DNA of 64,000 bases, from contig NZ_CP099400.1 of assembly GCF_024721175.1 (NCBI RefSeq), forward strand, positions 62,001 to 126,000. Direction: 5' to 3'. Below are positions 35,901 to 45,545 of the stretch, in pieces. The stretch comes from Rhizobium sp. Pop5 (GTDB lineage Bacteria > Pseudomonadota > Alphaproteobacteria > Rhizobiales > Rhizobiaceae). The translations under genes and the position numbers were made by a program. The notes beneath the pieces were generated by a model that was given only the letters and a program-made list of their open reading frames with translations, ran no database searches and had not been told where the DNA came from. Every line of letters starts with the position of its first letter. Within the stretch, counting starts at the first letter, position 1.

Positions 35901-36605
35901 ATGGATTTCACCTTCCTCGCCTCGACGATGGTAACCCTGCTTAAGGCCGTGCCGACGACGCTGATCCTTTTTTCGCTGTCGATCTTCTTCGGCGGCCTGC
36001 TGGCGCTCGTCATCGTCTGGATGCGGGTCAGCGGCAACCCAGCGCTTGCGGGCTTCGCCAAGGGCTACATCTTCGTCTTCCGCGGCTCGCCGCTTTTGAT
36101 CCAGATGTTCCTGGTGTTCTACGGTCTCGGCCAGTTTGGTTTCATCCGCTATTCCTTCCTCTGGCCATTCCTGCGCGAGCCGATGGTCTGCGCCATCCTG
36201 TCGCTGGCGCTCTGCACGGCCGGTTATACCGCGGAGATCTTCCGCGGCGGCATCCGGGCCGTTTCCCCGAAGGAGATCGAGGCGGCGCGCTCGATCGGCA
36301 TGTCCGGCTCCCTGCTGGTGCGCCGCATCCTGGCGCCGATCGCCTTCCGCCATGCATTGCCGGCCTATTCCACCGAGATCGTGCTGATGATGAAGTCGAC
36401 GGCGCTCGCAAGCCTCGTCACCGTCTGGGAGGTCACCGGCGTGGCCCAGCGGCTGATCTCGCAGACCTACCGCACGATGGAAGTCTTCCTCTGCGCGGCA
36501 ATCATCTACCTCGTCCTGAATTTCATCATCCTGCAGGGCATGGCCTTGCTCGAATATTCGCTTTCCCGACACCGCCGCGCGATCCCGCAGGCGCTGAAGG
36601 CATAA
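35901..36605 (+). CDS. amino-acid ABC transporter permease (HisM-like)
   Basis: The 234-residue second channel subunit has VFRGSPLLIQMFLVFYGLGQF near residues 55-75 and an EAA loop, KEIEAARSIGMSGSLLVRRILAP, near 124-146. The length and motifs fit the HisM/OccM group. GGAGA precedes the ATG. It lies in the middle of the binding protein-permease-permease-ATPase-lyase operon. Confidence 0.9.
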   Translation: MDFTFLASTMVTLLKAVPTTLILFSLSIFFGGLLALVIVWMRVSGNPALAGFAKGYIFVFRGSPLLIQMFLVFYGLGQFGFIRYSFLWPFLREPMVCAILSLALCTAGYTAEIFRGGIRAVSPKEIEAARSIGMSGSLLVRRILAPIAFRHALPAYSTEIVLMMKSTALASLVTVWEVTGVAQRLISQTYRTMEVFLCAAIIYLVLNFIILQGMALLEYSLSRHRRAIPQALKA

Positions 36606-36632
36606 GCGGCTTTTGACCCGATTGGAGCACTC

Positions 36633-37409
36633 ATGCCAGGCGTAACCCGACTATCGGTCCGCAATATCCGCAAGAGCTTCGGTACGCACGAGGTGCTGCG
36701 CGGCATTTCCCTCGATGCTGAGGACGGCGATGTGATCTCGCTGCTCGGCGCCTCCGGCTCCGGCAAATCGACCTTCCTGCGCTGCATCAACATGCTCGAA
36801 ACCGCCAGCGACGGCGAGATCTGGGTCGACGGCGAGCATATTGAAATGGTTCACAAGAACGGCAAGACAAAGCCGGCCAGCCAGAAGCAGGTGGACCATA
36901 TCCGCTCCGAACTCGGCATGGTGTTCCAGTCCTTCAATCTCTGGTCGCACATGACGATCCTGCAGAACATCATCGAAGGGCCGGTCCATGTGTTGAAGCG
37001 GCCGCGCGCCGACTGCATCGCCGAGGCCGAGGCACTGCTCGAGAAGGTCGGCATCGCCGACAAGCGCCACGCCTATCCGGCCCACCTCTCCGGCGGCCAG
37101 CAGCAGCGCGCCGCGATTGCCCGCGCGCTCGCCATGAAGCCGAAGGTCATGCTCTTCGACGAGCCGACCTCGGCGCTCGATCCGGAGCTTGTCGGCGAGG
37201 TGCTGCGCGTCATGCGCGCGCTTGCCGAGGAGGGCATGACCATGCTCGTCGTCACCCATGAGATGAGCTTCGCCCGCAACGTCTCGAACCGCGTCGTCTT
37301 CATGCGCGAAGGGCTGATCGAAAGCAGCGGCAAGCCGGACGAGATGTTCACCAGCGGCGCGACGCCAGCCTTCCGCCAGTTCATCGGCCATTTCGGAACA
37401 GGTCAATGA
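36633..37409 (+). CDS. amino-acid ABC transporter ATP-binding protein (HisP-like)
   Basis: The 258-residue ATPase has Walker [10 protein letters not shown] at residues 39-47, a Q-loop in [14 protein letters not shown], signature LSGGQQQR near 152-159 and Walker [14 protein letters not shown] HisP-like insertion ([17 protein letters not shown]) follows the second strand. It energises import through the two preceding permeases. The stop overlaps the ammonia-lyase paralogue by 4 bases (ATGA), so transporter and enzyme are translated together. Confidence 0.93.
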   Translation: MPGVTRLSVRNIRKSFGTHEVLRGISLDAEDGDVISLLGASGSGKSTFLRCINMLETASDGEIWVDGEHIEMVHKNGKTKPASQKQVDHIRSELGMVFQSFNLWSHMTILQNIIEGPVHVLKRPRADCIAEAEALLEKVGIADKRHAYPAHLSGGQQQRAAIARALAMKPKVMLFDEPTSALDPELVGEVLRVMRALAEEGMTMLVVTHEMSFARNVSNRVVFMREGLIESSGKPDEMFTSGATPAFRQFIGHFGTGQ

Positions 37410-38899
37410 CAATAGTCATCGACAAAGTGCTGACCTGGCGCGACGTCGCGCGCGTCGGGGCAGGGGAAACGCTTGCGCTGTCGCCGGCAGCCTGGGAACG
37501 GATCGAGCAGGCAAGCCGCATCGTCGCGCGTATCGTCGAGACGGGCGTGCGCGCCTATGGTGTTAATACCGGCGTCGGCGCGCTCGCGGATACCGTGGTC
37601 GACCGTACCTCGCAAAGCCTGTTGTCGCGCAGCATCGTGCTCAGCCATGCCTGCGGCGTCGGCCCGCTGCTGCCGGTCCATGAGGTGCGCGCCATCATCG
37701 CCGCACAGATCGCCAATTTCGCCCACGGCCATTCCGGCGTGCGGCGTGAGATCGTTGAGCATCTTGCGGCGCTGCTGGAGCATGATTGCATTCCCGACGT
37801 GCCGTCGAAAGGCTCGGCGGGTTATCTCACGCACAACGCCCATACCGCGCTCGTGCTGATCGGCGAAGGCAGCGCCACGTTCGGCGGCCGGCGCATGGGC
37901 GGCCGCGAGGCGCTTGCCGCGATCGGCCTGGAACCGTTGGTGCCCGGCGCCAAGGAGGGTCTGAGCCTCGTCAACGGCACCGCCTGCGCCACCGGCTTGA
38001 CGTCCGTCGCGCTTTCCCGCGCTGAACGGTTGCTCGATTGGGCCGATGCGATCGCGGCGCTGACACTGGAGGCCGCAGGCTGCCAGATCACCGCTTTTGA
38101 CGAACCGGTCCTGGCGCTGCGCCCATCGGCCGGCATCGGGAAGGTGGGGGAGACCCTTCGGGCTCGCCTCCAAGGCAGCGGCCTCGTCGCCGCCGCGCTC
38201 GGCCGGCGCACCCAGGATGCGCTCAGCCTTCGTTCGGTGCCGCATGCCCATGGCGCCGCCCGCGACGTCTTCGACAATTCCGCCCGCGTCGCCGACCAGG
38301 AACTGGCTTCGGTGACGGACAATCCTGCGGTCTCAGGCACGCCGGAGCAGCCGATCGTCTCTTCCGAGGCGCATGCGGTCGCCCCCGCGCTCGGGCAGGC
38401 GGCCGACAGTCTTGCGATTGCGCTGGCGCAGATCGGCGCGATCAGCGAAAGGCGCATGGATAGGCTCGTCAATCCACTGGTGAGCGGTCTGCCGCCCTTC
38501 CTGGCAAGCGATGCCGGCAGCCATTCCGGCTTCATGATCGCGCAATATACCGCTGCCGCGCTCAGCAACGAGAACCGCCGGCTTGCCGCGCCTGCTGCCA
38601 TGGACGGCGGCCTGACCTCCGGCCTTCAGGAGGATTTCCTCGCGCATCCGACGGCCGCCGCCGGCAAGCTGCTCGCCGTCATCGACAACGCCGAATATAT
38701 TCTGGCGATCGAGCTGATGGCCGCTGCCCAGGCACATGATTTCCTGGCGGCGACAGCGCCGCGGGCGGCAGGCACGGACCTTGTCTATAAAGCCGCGCGG
38801 CAGCAAGTTTCCCATTATGGCGACGAGCGGCCGCTCAACGGCGATATCGAGACCGTACGAAGCCTGATCCGTGAGACTGCGCCGCCGCCGATCGGCTGA
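37406..38899 (+). CDS. HAL/PAL-fold protein lacking the MIO tripeptide
   Basis: The 497-residue protein is a clear paralogue of HutH. It keeps Tyr51 (YGVNTGVG), His81, Asn190 (VNGTA), Arg276 and Glu409 (QED). At the catalytic loop the sequence reads [12 protein letters not shown] where HutH reads [15 protein letters not shown]: three residues are missing, exactly the Ala-Ser-Gly that forms MIO. The catalytic Tyr280 equivalent is Leu273. Histidase activity is therefore unlikely; a binding, regulatory or new catalytic role is possible. It is coupled to the transporter ATPase. The frame is intact and unlikely to be a decaying pseudogene. Confidence 0.85.
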   Translation: MTIVIDKVLTWRDVARVGAGETLALSPAAWERIEQASRIVARIVETGVRAYGVNTGVGALADTVVDRTSQSLLSRSIVLSHACGVGPLLPVHEVRAIIAAQIANFAHGHSGVRREIVEHLAALLEHDCIPDVPSKGSAGYLTHNAHTALVLIGEGSATFGGRRMGGREALAAIGLEPLVPGAKEGLSLVNGTACATGLTSVALSRAERLLDWADAIAALTLEAAGCQITAFDEPVLALRPSAGIGKVGETLRARLQGSGLVAAALGRRTQDALSLRSVPHAHGAARDVFDNSARVADQELASVTDNPAVSGTPEQPIVSSEAHAVAPALGQAADSLAIALAQIGAISERRMDRLVNPLVSGLPPFLASDAGSHSGFMIAQYTAAALSNENRRLAAPAAMDGGLTSGLQEDFLAHPTAAAGKLLAVIDNAEYILAIELMAAAQAHDFLAATAPRAAGTDLVYKAARQQVSHYGDERPLNGDIETVRSLIRETAPPPIG

Positions 38900-38904
38900 G
38901 TTCG

Positions 38905-39450
38905 TCAGAACGGCTTGCTGGTTTCGGAATCCTGCTTGGGCCTTCCGCCGGCCTCGAGGCGCTTGAGGCACTGAGAGAAGGTCGGGTAGAGCTGATCCAC
39001 CCGCGAGAGCGGCAGCGTCCAGTCGCCTTCGTCACCGGCAAAGGTCAACTGCACGTCGGGGGTTCCGGCAAAGGAATTCTTGATGATCTTCTTCAACCCG
39101 CCACTTCCCTTGCTGGCCGGGGGCCAGAGGCGAAGCGTATTCTTGTCGAAGAACGCGGCCGCGACCACTTTCGTCATCTTGCGATCGGTCAGCGTGACCT
39201 CGGTCGTGGTGCCGGCGGGAATGTCCCATGTGTTCTTCGTTACCAGCCACAAAGTCTCGGTCGCGCTCTGGCGGAATTCCATGGTTTTGCCGATTTCACT
39301 GTCCCACAGCAGGCGGCAATAGGGCTGCGGGCTCTCGTTCGCATAGCCGACCGACCATTGTCTCGCGCCGCCCATCCAATCGGTCTCGCCAAGGGCTGCG
39401 ACCGGCTGCAGCACGGCCGCCGTCAGAACCATCGCTGTCAGTATTTTCAT
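38905..39450 (-). CDS. secreted protein of unknown function
   Basis: The 181-residue protein has a signal peptide of about 22-25 residues starting MKILTAMVLTAAVLQPVAALG. The mature part is beta-rich, with a DEGDWTLPLSRV segment and two Cys residues (YCRLLW and SQCLKRL) that could form a disulphide. No family is recognised. The start at 39450 gives a clean signal peptide; ATGs at 39462 and 39492 are possible but have poor ribosome spacing. It converges with the lyase paralogue with a 5-base gap. Confidence 0.6.
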   Translation of the reverse strand: MKILTAMVLTAAVLQPVAALGETDWMGGARQWSVGYANESPQPYCRLLWDSEIGKTMEFRQSATETLWLVTKNTWDIPAGTTTEVTLTDRKMTKVVAAAFFDKNTLRLWPPASKGSGGLKKIIKNSFAGTPDVQLTFAGDEGDWTLPLSRVDQLYPTFSQCLKRLEAGGRPKQDSETSKPF

Positions 39451-39642
39451 CGCCGAAACCATCTCCAGGACAATCGGCTCCAGCGATAGCAAAAGAAGGT
39501 TGAGCTTTTGCTACCGGGCGTGCCGAAACCGCGTGGGCCGTAACCTCTACTCATCTCCGAATGCCGCAAGGTCTTGAATTTGCGGCTCACCTTGCCGATC
39601 TGGCGGGGTGGGACAAGATGTGAAGGGAGTTTGACGGCAGGC

Positions 39643-40380
39643 ATGACGGATGTTCAACGACGCGGATTTTGGGAGAGGCTAACCGCATATGAGCCGCTGA
39701 CGTTGATCACGCTGGCAACGATCGCCGGCGGGCTGTTCGTGCTGCAGCGGTTGACAAGCGAGGTTCTCGAGGGCGAGACTCTGGGCTTCGACGAGGCGAT
39801 CCTGCTGGCGCTTCGACGGCATGGCGATCTTGCCGTGCCGATCGGTCCCGCCTGGCTGACGCATGCCGTCGGCGACATCACCAGCCTCGGCGGCCTCACC
39901 GTCCTGACCTTGATGACTGTTCTTGTCACCGTCTATCTTCTGCTCGACCGGCGCTGGCCGATCGCGATTTTCGTCTTTTCCTCAGTGCTGACTGGATGGC
40001 TGGCGAGCACGCTCTTGAAGATCCTCGTCGCACGGCCGCGTCCCGATATCGTGCCGCATCTCGTCGAGGTCAGCGATCTCAGCTTTCCCTCCGGACACGC
40101 CATGGTCTCGGCGGTGACCTATCTGACGCTCGGTGCGTTGCTGGCCCGGACGCAGCGGTATCGCTCGACGCGGATCTTCGTCATGGGCGCCGGCGTCTTC
40201 CTGGCCGTCATCATCGGTTTGAGTCGGATCTATCTCGGCGTCCATTACCCGACGGATGTCTTCGCCGGATGGTGCGCCGGCGCGCTCTGGGCGCTCGGCT
40301 GCTGGCTGATCTCGAAACGTTTCGTTCCAAACCGCGCCCCTGACGCTGTCGCCGAAGCCGAAAACGGCGACGGCAGATAG
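39643..40380 (+). CDS. PAP2 family phosphatase
   Basis: The 245-residue integral membrane phosphatase has about six helices and the three PAP2 motifs: KILVARPRPD near residues 125-134, the PSGHAM motif near 150-155 and SRIYLGVHYPTDVFAGW near 198-214. It probably dephosphorylates undecaprenyl pyrophosphate, phosphatidic acid or a related lipid on the periplasmic side. The ATG at 39643 is chosen over an upstream non-ATG frame; the ribosome site is not clear. It converges with the flavoenzyme gene across a strong hairpin. Confidence 0.87.
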   Translation: MTDVQRRGFWERLTAYEPLTLITLATIAGGLFVLQRLTSEVLEGETLGFDEAILLALRRHGDLAVPIGPAWLTHAVGDITSLGGLTVLTLMTVLVTVYLLLDRRWPIAIFVFSSVLTGWLASTLLKILVARPRPDIVPHLVEVSDLSFPSGHAMVSAVTYLTLGALLARTQRYRSTRIFVMGAGVFLAVIIGLSRIYLGVHYPTDVFAGWCAGALWALGCWLISKRFVPNRAPDAVAEAENGDGR

Positions 40381-40418
40381 CGCGATGTCTAGGCCAGGCG
40401 CCGGCTCGCCCTCATGGG

Positions 40419-40446
40419 TGTGGCGCCGCATACCTGCGGCGCCACA
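40419..40446. terminator. bidirectional hairpin between convergent genes
   Basis: A perfect 12-base stem, TGTGGCGCCGCA (40419-40430) with TGCGGCGCCACA (40435-40446), encloses the loop TACC. It lies between the stop codons of the PAP2 gene and the flavoenzyme gene. Neither side has a T-tract, so it may block 3' exonucleases or assist Rho-type termination. Confidence 0.6.
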
Positions 40447-40459
40447 AACACTTGGGTGC

Positions 40460-43021
40460 TTAGGTGCGCGGCTTCAGATTTTCCGGGTCATAGATCGGCT
40501 TGTAGCCGACGCCGACAACCTCCACCGGATAAGTCTCGGCAAAGTACTCGACCTCAAGCTTGCGTCCGACCTGGCAATGCGACCAGGGCAGATAGGCCAA
40601 GGCAATGTTCTTGCCGACCGTCGGGCCGTAGGCGATCGAGGTCGTGTAGGAGCGGCGGCCGAGCTCGTCGACCAGAACCTCGCCCGTCGCCGGATCGACA
40701 ACCGGCAGGTTGCCGAGGGGATAACGCTTCACGCCCGATTTGTCGGTATTCTCGGTCATCACGAGCGTGCAGAGCATGGCCGGCTGGTGCTCACGCGCCT
40801 TGTATTCCAGATGTTTTGCCTTGCCGCGGAAATCGGCTTCCTTGACCTTGGGACGGGCGAGATCGCATTCGATCAGGTTGTACTGGGTCAGGAGGTCGGC
40901 GTTCTGCAGGCGCAGGCTCTTTTCCATGCGGCGCGAGTTTGCATAGGTTTCTACGCCGAAGGCCATCACACCGGTCGCGCGCAGCGCATCCCAGACGGCG
41001 AGGCCGTCTTCGTACTTCATGTGCAGTTCCCAGCCCTGCTCGCCGACATAGGAGATGCGGAAGGCGGTGACGGGCTTGCCTGCGATTTCGATCGGCTTGA
41101 TCGCCGCAAAGGCGAAGTTCTCCTGATCGAGCCCGGCCGGATCGGCCACAGCCTTTTTCAGTGTGTCGCGCGCGTTCGGACCCCAGATGCCGATCGTCAC
41201 GAATTTCTCCGAGACGTCGGTGATGGTCACGTCAAGGCCGCGGTCCTGAGCGACGCGCCTCATATAGTGAAGGTCGCGCGGGCCGGCGTCGGCACCGTTG
41301 ACGAGACGGCACCGGTCGGCCATGCGGAAGACCGTGAAGTCAGCGCGCACCATGCCTTCGTCGTCGAGGAAGTGGGTGTAAACGCCCTTGCCGATGTTTG
41401 CATCGCCGCCGACCTTGGCGGCGCACAGCCATTCCATCAGCTCGACATGGTCAGGTCCTTCGATGTCGACCATGTGGAAGTGGCTGAGGTTGACGATGCC
41501 GCAATCCTCGCTCATCGCCAGATGCTCGGCATTCGATACGCGCCAGAAATGGCGGTTGTCCCATTCATTCTCGCGAACCGGGACGCGGTCGGCGTATTTC
41601 TCCAGCAGGTGCTCGTTGGCGGCATAGCCGTGCGCACGCTCCCAGCCGCCAAGTTCCATGAAGTAGCCGCCAAGCTCCTTCTCGCGCTCGTAGAAGGGCG
41701 AGCGCTTGACGTTGCGGGCGGATGCATAGGGTTCGCGGGTGTGAACAGCCGGGAAATAGATTTTCTGGGCGGCTTCGAAGCAGCGGCCTTCGATGAACTC
41801 TTCCGTCAGCTGATGCGGATAGAAGCGGGCGTAATCGATGCTGTTGTGATCGATTTCAGTACGGCCGTCAGTCATCCAGTCGGCGATCAGCTTGCCGTAG
41901 CCCGGGCCGTCCTTGACCCAGATGGCAACGCAATACCACAGGCCGCGCACCTTCTGGCTCTCGCCGCAGGACGCGCCGCCGGCGGCGGAAACCTGCAGCA
42001 GGCCGTTGAAGGAGTGACCTTCGTTGTAGCCGAGCTCGCCGAGGATCGGCGTCAGTTCCATGGCGCGCTCGAGCGGCTCGATGATCTGTTCCATCTCGAG
42101 GTCGCGCTGCGAGGGCGAAAGGCGCGCTTCGTGTTTTTCGAGAAGGTCGCGCGGATGGCACATGCGCGGATTGGTGGCCTCGTAATAGCCCCACTCGATC
42201 TGGCCGCCTTCCGTCGTCGCCGGGTCGCCGGTATCGCGCATATAGGCGGAGTTGCCCTGGTCACGCAGCAGCGGGAAGCCGATTTCCTTGCCGGTGCCTT
42301 CAAACTCGTTATAGGGACCGAAGAAGGTGAGCGGGTGGTCGACCGGCATAACAGGCAGGTCTTCGCCGACCATCTCGGCGATCAGGCGTCCCCAGAGGCC
42401 GGCGCAGACGATGACGTGATCGGCCATAATAGTGCCGCGATGGGTGACGACGCCCTTGATGCGGCCGCCTTCGACGATCAGCGACTTCGCCGGGGTGTTG
42501 CCGAACACCTTGAGCTTGCCTGCCTTTTCGGCGGCATCGACCAGCTTGCCGGCAACGGTCTGCGAGCGCGGAATGACGAGGCCGGCATCCGGATCGAAAA
42601 GGCCGCCCATCACCTGATCTTCCTCGATCAGCGGGAACCTTTCCTTGATCTCGGAAGGGCTGACATAATGGGCGCGCGTGCCGAAAGCGCGTGCCGAGGA
42701 AAGCTTGCGCTTGATTTCTTCCATCCAGGCATCGTCGCCGGTCCGCGCCACTTCGAGACCGCCGATGCGGGCGTAATGGCCCATCTTCTCGTAGAAATCG
42801 ATCGAATATTGCGTAGTCCAGACCGACAGATAGTCGTGGCTCGTGGTGTAACAGAAGTCGGAGGCATGGGCTGTCGAGCCGATATCGGTCGGGATGCCCG
42901 ACTTATCGATACCGACGATATCGTCCCATCCGCGCTCGACGAGATGATGCGCGATGGAGGCGCCGACGATACCGCCGAGCCCGATGATGACGACCTTTGC
43001 CTTTTCCGGAAATGCTGCCAC
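40460..43021 (-). CDS. dimethylglycine/sarcosine dehydrogenase-like flavoenzyme with GcvT domain
   Basis: The 853-residue protein has an N-terminal FAD domain (Rossmann GLGGIVGASIAHHL near residues 14-27; GSTAHASDF near 48-56, where the His is at the covalent-FAD position of dimethylglycine dehydrogenases). A DMGDH-type middle region and a C-terminal folate-binding aminomethyltransferase (GcvT) domain of about 400 residues follow. It should oxidatively demethylate an N-methylated glycine, passing the one-carbon unit to tetrahydrofolate. Start is GTG with AAGGA 8 bases upstream. No betaine or sarcosine genes flank it, so the substrate is inferred from the family. Confidence 0.87.
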   Translation of the reverse strand: MAAFPEKAKVVIIGLGGIVGASIAHHLVERGWDDIVGIDKSGIPTDIGSTAHASDFCYTTSHDYLSVWTTQYSIDFYEKMGHYARIGGLEVARTGDDAWMEEIKRKLSSARAFGTRAHYVSPSEIKERFPLIEEDQVMGGLFDPDAGLVIPRSQTVAGKLVDAAEKAGKLKVFGNTPAKSLIVEGGRIKGVVTHRGTIMADHVIVCAGLWGRLIAEMVGEDLPVMPVDHPLTFFGPYNEFEGTGKEIGFPLLRDQGNSAYMRDTGDPATTEGGQIEWGYYEATNPRMCHPRDLLEKHEARLSPSQRDLEMEQIIEPLERAMELTPILGELGYNEGHSFNGLLQVSAAGGASCGESQKVRGLWYCVAIWVKDGPGYGKLIADWMTDGRTEIDHNSIDYARFYPHQLTEEFIEGRCFEAAQKIYFPAVHTREPYASARNVKRSPFYEREKELGGYFMELGGWERAHGYAANEHLLEKYADRVPVRENEWDNRHFWRVSNAEHLAMSEDCGIVNLSHFHMVDIEGPDHVELMEWLCAAKVGGDANIGKGVYTHFLDDEGMVRADFTVFRMADRCRLVNGADAGPRDLHYMRRVAQDRGLDVTITDVSEKFVTIGIWGPNARDTLKKAVADPAGLDQENFAFAAIKPIEIAGKPVTAFRISYVGEQGWELHMKYEDGLAVWDALRATGVMAFGVETYANSRRMEKSLRLQNADLLTQYNLIECDLARPKVKEADFRGKAKHLEYKAREHQPAMLCTLVMTENTDKSGVKRYPLGNLPVVDPATGEVLVDELGRRSYTTSIAYGPTVGKNIALAYLPWSHCQVGRKLEVEYFAETYPVEVVGVGYKPIYDPENLKPRT

Positions 43022-43334
43022 GTGCTGTTCCTTCTACTTATCGCACGAATAAAAATTACCTAGCTGCGCTTGGCTTGCGCTTCGCGCGTCAGATGCAGGA
43101 GCCATGTCAGCCTGGTAAGCGTGTCATATTTACCGAAGCTGCGGAAGCCCCAGACCTTTCCGCGTGGAAGCTGCGATCAAGCTATTATGCACAAGGCTCA
43201 GGATCGTCATTGGTCCTTCGCCGCCGAGTACCGGCGTAATTGCGTCAGCCCGCATCGAACGGTCAGGCAGTGATTAGCGACGATTGGATATAGACGAGCC
43301 CTGCAGCTTGCCCATTCGCTCGCACACCCCAGGA
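43022..43334. other. 313-base stretch between flavoenzyme and small-protein cluster
   Basis: It probably holds the minus-strand promoter of the flavoenzyme gene and the 3' end of the small cluster. It is somewhat AT-richer near 43040-43065. The short open frames here have no ribosome sites. No hairpin, repeat or RNA gene could be recognised. Confidence 0.4.
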
Positions 43335-43574
43335 TCACGGCGCGGAAATCGCTGCAAGCCGGTCGATATCCACGAGCACGATGTCTTCCGAAACAGGCTC
43401 GCGATTGTGCAGGCGGAACCATTCGGCCGCTTCGCGCACACGGTCTCCGTGCGGCGACGGATAGGCACCCAGTCCGAGGACCCATTCCCGCACGGTTTCG
43501 CGCTCCATCCGCCCGGCCCGGTACCGGTCGCAGACAGTTTTAGCCGATGCGACGAGATCATTGATGCTTTTCAT
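43335..43574 (-). CDS. small protein of unknown function
   Basis: The 79-residue acidic protein starts MKSINDLVASAKTVCDRYRAGRMERETVREWV and ends LAAISAP. It is helical and soluble, with no signal peptide and no recognised family. It is the last of three minus-strand genes with gaps of 9 and 3 bases, headed by an Xre-type regulator. A defence, toxin-antitoxin or integrated-element role is conceivable but not shown. Confidence 0.5.
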   Translation of the reverse strand: MKSINDLVASAKTVCDRYRAGRMERETVREWVLGLGAYPSPHGDRVREAAEWFRLHNREPVSEDIVLVDIDRLAAISAP

Positions 43575-43583
43575 GGCTGCCCC

Positions 43584-43844
43584 TCAATGCACGGAAGGCT
43601 CGTCATCGTCGAGAAAGGATCGGATGCCGTCCCGCGCCACGACGGCCAGGAATTCGTCAAAAGCCTCCCGGTCGGTCGCGAAGGGTTCGTCCCAGCGGAT
43701 CAGGTCCTCCGACTGCGTGACGACTTCCATCGTCCAGTCTTCATTGCTGCCGGAGGTTCGAAAGATATCGACGAGCACGGTAATCCCGTCATCGGTGAAT
43801 TCGCCCGCCAGTTCGGAATGCTCAAATTTCTGTTTCTTTGCCAT
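43584..43844 (-). CDS. small acidic protein of unknown function
   Basis: The 86-residue protein is strongly acidic, with many Asp/Glu residues (for example GIRSFLDDDEPSVH at the C-terminus) and a VLVDIFRTSGSNEDWTMEVV core that suggests a small mixed alpha/beta fold. It starts 3 bases after the stop of the Xre gene and is probably coupled to it. No family recognised. Confidence 0.5.
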   Translation of the reverse strand: MAKKQKFEHSELAGEFTDDGITVLVDIFRTSGSNEDWTMEVVTQSEDLIRWDEPFATDREAFDEFLAVVARDGIRSFLDDDEPSVH

Positions 43845-43847
43845 TAA

Positions 43848-44183
43848 TCAGCCGCCAGCGCCGGGAGGGGCGTCATTTTTCAAATATTCTTCGTATTGAA
43901 CCGTCTCGGTTTCATCAGTGTCTATAGAAGCCGACGCCGGTCTTGCCAAGCGAACGCCGGCACCGCCGCCATTCTCCTGGATGAAAAGCACACCCGCGTT
44001 CTCCAGGCCCTGCTTGATGTTCTGCAAGGTTTGATCGTCGGGGGAAATCCTGCCCGCTTCGAAACCGGCAATCGTTGCCTTTGCGACTGTCGAGGCCGAA
44101 GACAGGTCGTCCTCAGACCACGCGATGAGAGCACGTGCGGCGCGGCACTGAGCTGGAGATAGATACAAATCACCACCTGGCAT
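43848..44183 (-). CDS. Xre-family regulator, small rhizobial type
   Basis: The 111-residue protein opens MPGGDLYLSPAQCRAARALIAWSEDDL and has an Xre helix-turn-helix (about 12-60, with VAKATIAGFEAGRISPDD). The AGVLFIQENGGGAGVRLARP tail is common to many small rhizobial Xre proteins. It is divergent from the methyltransferase gene across 256 bases and heads a three-gene unit with two unknown small proteins. It probably represses its own operon. Confidence 0.8.
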   Translation of the reverse strand: MPGGDLYLSPAQCRAARALIAWSEDDLSSASTVAKATIAGFEAGRISPDDQTLQNIKQGLENAGVLFIQENGGGAGVRLARPASASIDTDETETVQYEEYLKNDAPPGAGG

Positions 44184-44439
44184 TGAAGTTCTGATTCTTG
44201 CTCTGAGTCAGCAATACAAAGATGTAACCACAGGAGAAGAAAGCAAGCGAGGCTCATTGTCAGCCACATGCCGATTGCAGTCGCGCATTCCCAATGCCGG
44301 ATGGAAACCAGGCGTGCCGTCAACCAGAGATCTTTCGAGCTTTAATGATCTACCCTCATTGGATGATGGGGAGGTTGATTGACTGAATATAATGAAAGCC
44401 TAATTTAATGCCCCTTTACCACGCGCCAGGGAGGTAACG

Positions 44440-45501
44440 ATGCGCGAGCCAGATATGCAGAAACTCGATGCGCTTGTCGGTCGTCTTGTTGGAGACGTCG
44501 GCGCCGCCGTGTCAGGTGCCTTGGTCGTGCTTGGCGACAAGGTGGGATTGTTCAAGGCGATGGCCGATGGGACACCCTTGAGCGTCGAGCAGCTTGCCGC
44601 AAAAACCGGCGTGAAGGAGCGGTACCTCAGGGAGTGGCTGAGCGCCCAGGCGGCGGCGGACTATGTCACCTACAATGAGAAAACCGATCGTTTCAGCCTG
44701 ACGCCTGAGCAGGCGATGGTGTTCGCCGAGGAAAACAGCCCCGCCTTCTTTGTCGGCGCCTTCGAGGTCGTGCAATCCATGTGGATGGACGAGCCGAAAG
44801 TCGCTGAAGCCTTCCGCACCGGCAAAGGTCTCGGCTGGCACGAGCACAGCGCCTGCCTCTTCCGGGGAACAGAGCGGTTCTTTCGCCCGGGCTACAACAG
44901 TCATCTCGTCAACGAATGGATTCCGGCTATTGAGGGGATGGACGAAAAGCTCAAGGCCGGCGCCAATGTCGCCGACGTCGGCTGCGGTCACGGTGCGTCG
45001 ACCATCCTGATGGCGCAGGCCTATCCCGCCTCGCATTTTACCGGCTTCGACTATCACGGCCCATCGATCGAAAGAGCCAAGGCAGCCGCGCAAGAGGCGG
45101 GCGTGGCGGACCGCGTGACCTTCGAGCAGGGACGGGCGTCCGAATTTCCGGGGCGCAGCTATGATATGGTCGCCATGTTCGACTGCCTTCACGACATGGG
45201 CGATCCGGTCGGCGCCGGACGGCACGTCAAGGAGACGCTTGCCCCGAACGGCACCTGGCTGATCGTCGAGCCCTTTGCCCATGACCATCTCAAGGACAAT
45301 CTCAACCCGGTCGGCCGCGTCTATTACGGTGCGTCGACGATGATCTGCACGCCGGCATCGCTTTCCCAGGAGGTGGGGCTCGGGCTCGGCGCTCAGGCGG
45401 GAGAAATGAAGCTTCGAAAGGTCGCGCTCGACGCCGGCTTCACGCATTTCCGCCGTGCGACGGAAACGCCATTCAACATGGTGTTCGAGGTGCGGGCGTA
45501 A
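44440..45501 (+). CDS. class I SAM-dependent methyltransferase (Rv2258c-like)
   Basis: The 353-residue protein has an N-terminal winged-helix dimerisation part (about 20-100, with LSVEQLAAKTGVKERYLREW) and a C-terminal Rossmann methyltransferase with VADVGCGHG near residues 177-185 and FDCLHDMGDPVGAGRHV near 247-263. It resembles the Rv2258c-type methyltransferases of unknown substrate. GGGAGG 7 bases before the ATG supports this start over the ATG five codons later. It is monocistronic and convergent with the channel gene. Confidence 0.85.
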   Translation: MREPDMQKLDALVGRLVGDVGAAVSGALVVLGDKVGLFKAMADGTPLSVEQLAAKTGVKERYLREWLSAQAAADYVTYNEKTDRFSLTPEQAMVFAEENSPAFFVGAFEVVQSMWMDEPKVAEAFRTGKGLGWHEHSACLFRGTERFFRPGYNSHLVNEWIPAIEGMDEKLKAGANVADVGCGHGASTILMAQAYPASHFTGFDYHGPSIERAKAAAQEAGVADRVTFEQGRASEFPGRSYDMVAMFDCLHDMGDPVGAGRHVKETLAPNGTWLIVEPFAHDHLKDNLNPVGRVYYGASTMICTPASLSQEVGLGLGAQAGEMKLRKVALDAGFTHFRRATETPFNMVFEVRA

Positions 45502-45545
45502 AGCAGATCAGTCGTTTTTTCAGGGTGTCGGCTAGGTACTGACCG

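Noticed and set aside
40385..43063. 892-residue plus-strand open frame opposite the flavoenzyme gene
   Set aside because: It is antisense to a clear FAD/GcvT protein in the wobble-complementary frame, has no ribosome site and no protein motifs; long shadow frames are expected in this high-GC DNA.
44388..44393. Perfect TATAAT before the methyltransferase gene
   Set aside because: No matching -35 at a suitable distance; it may be the -10 but cannot be supported.
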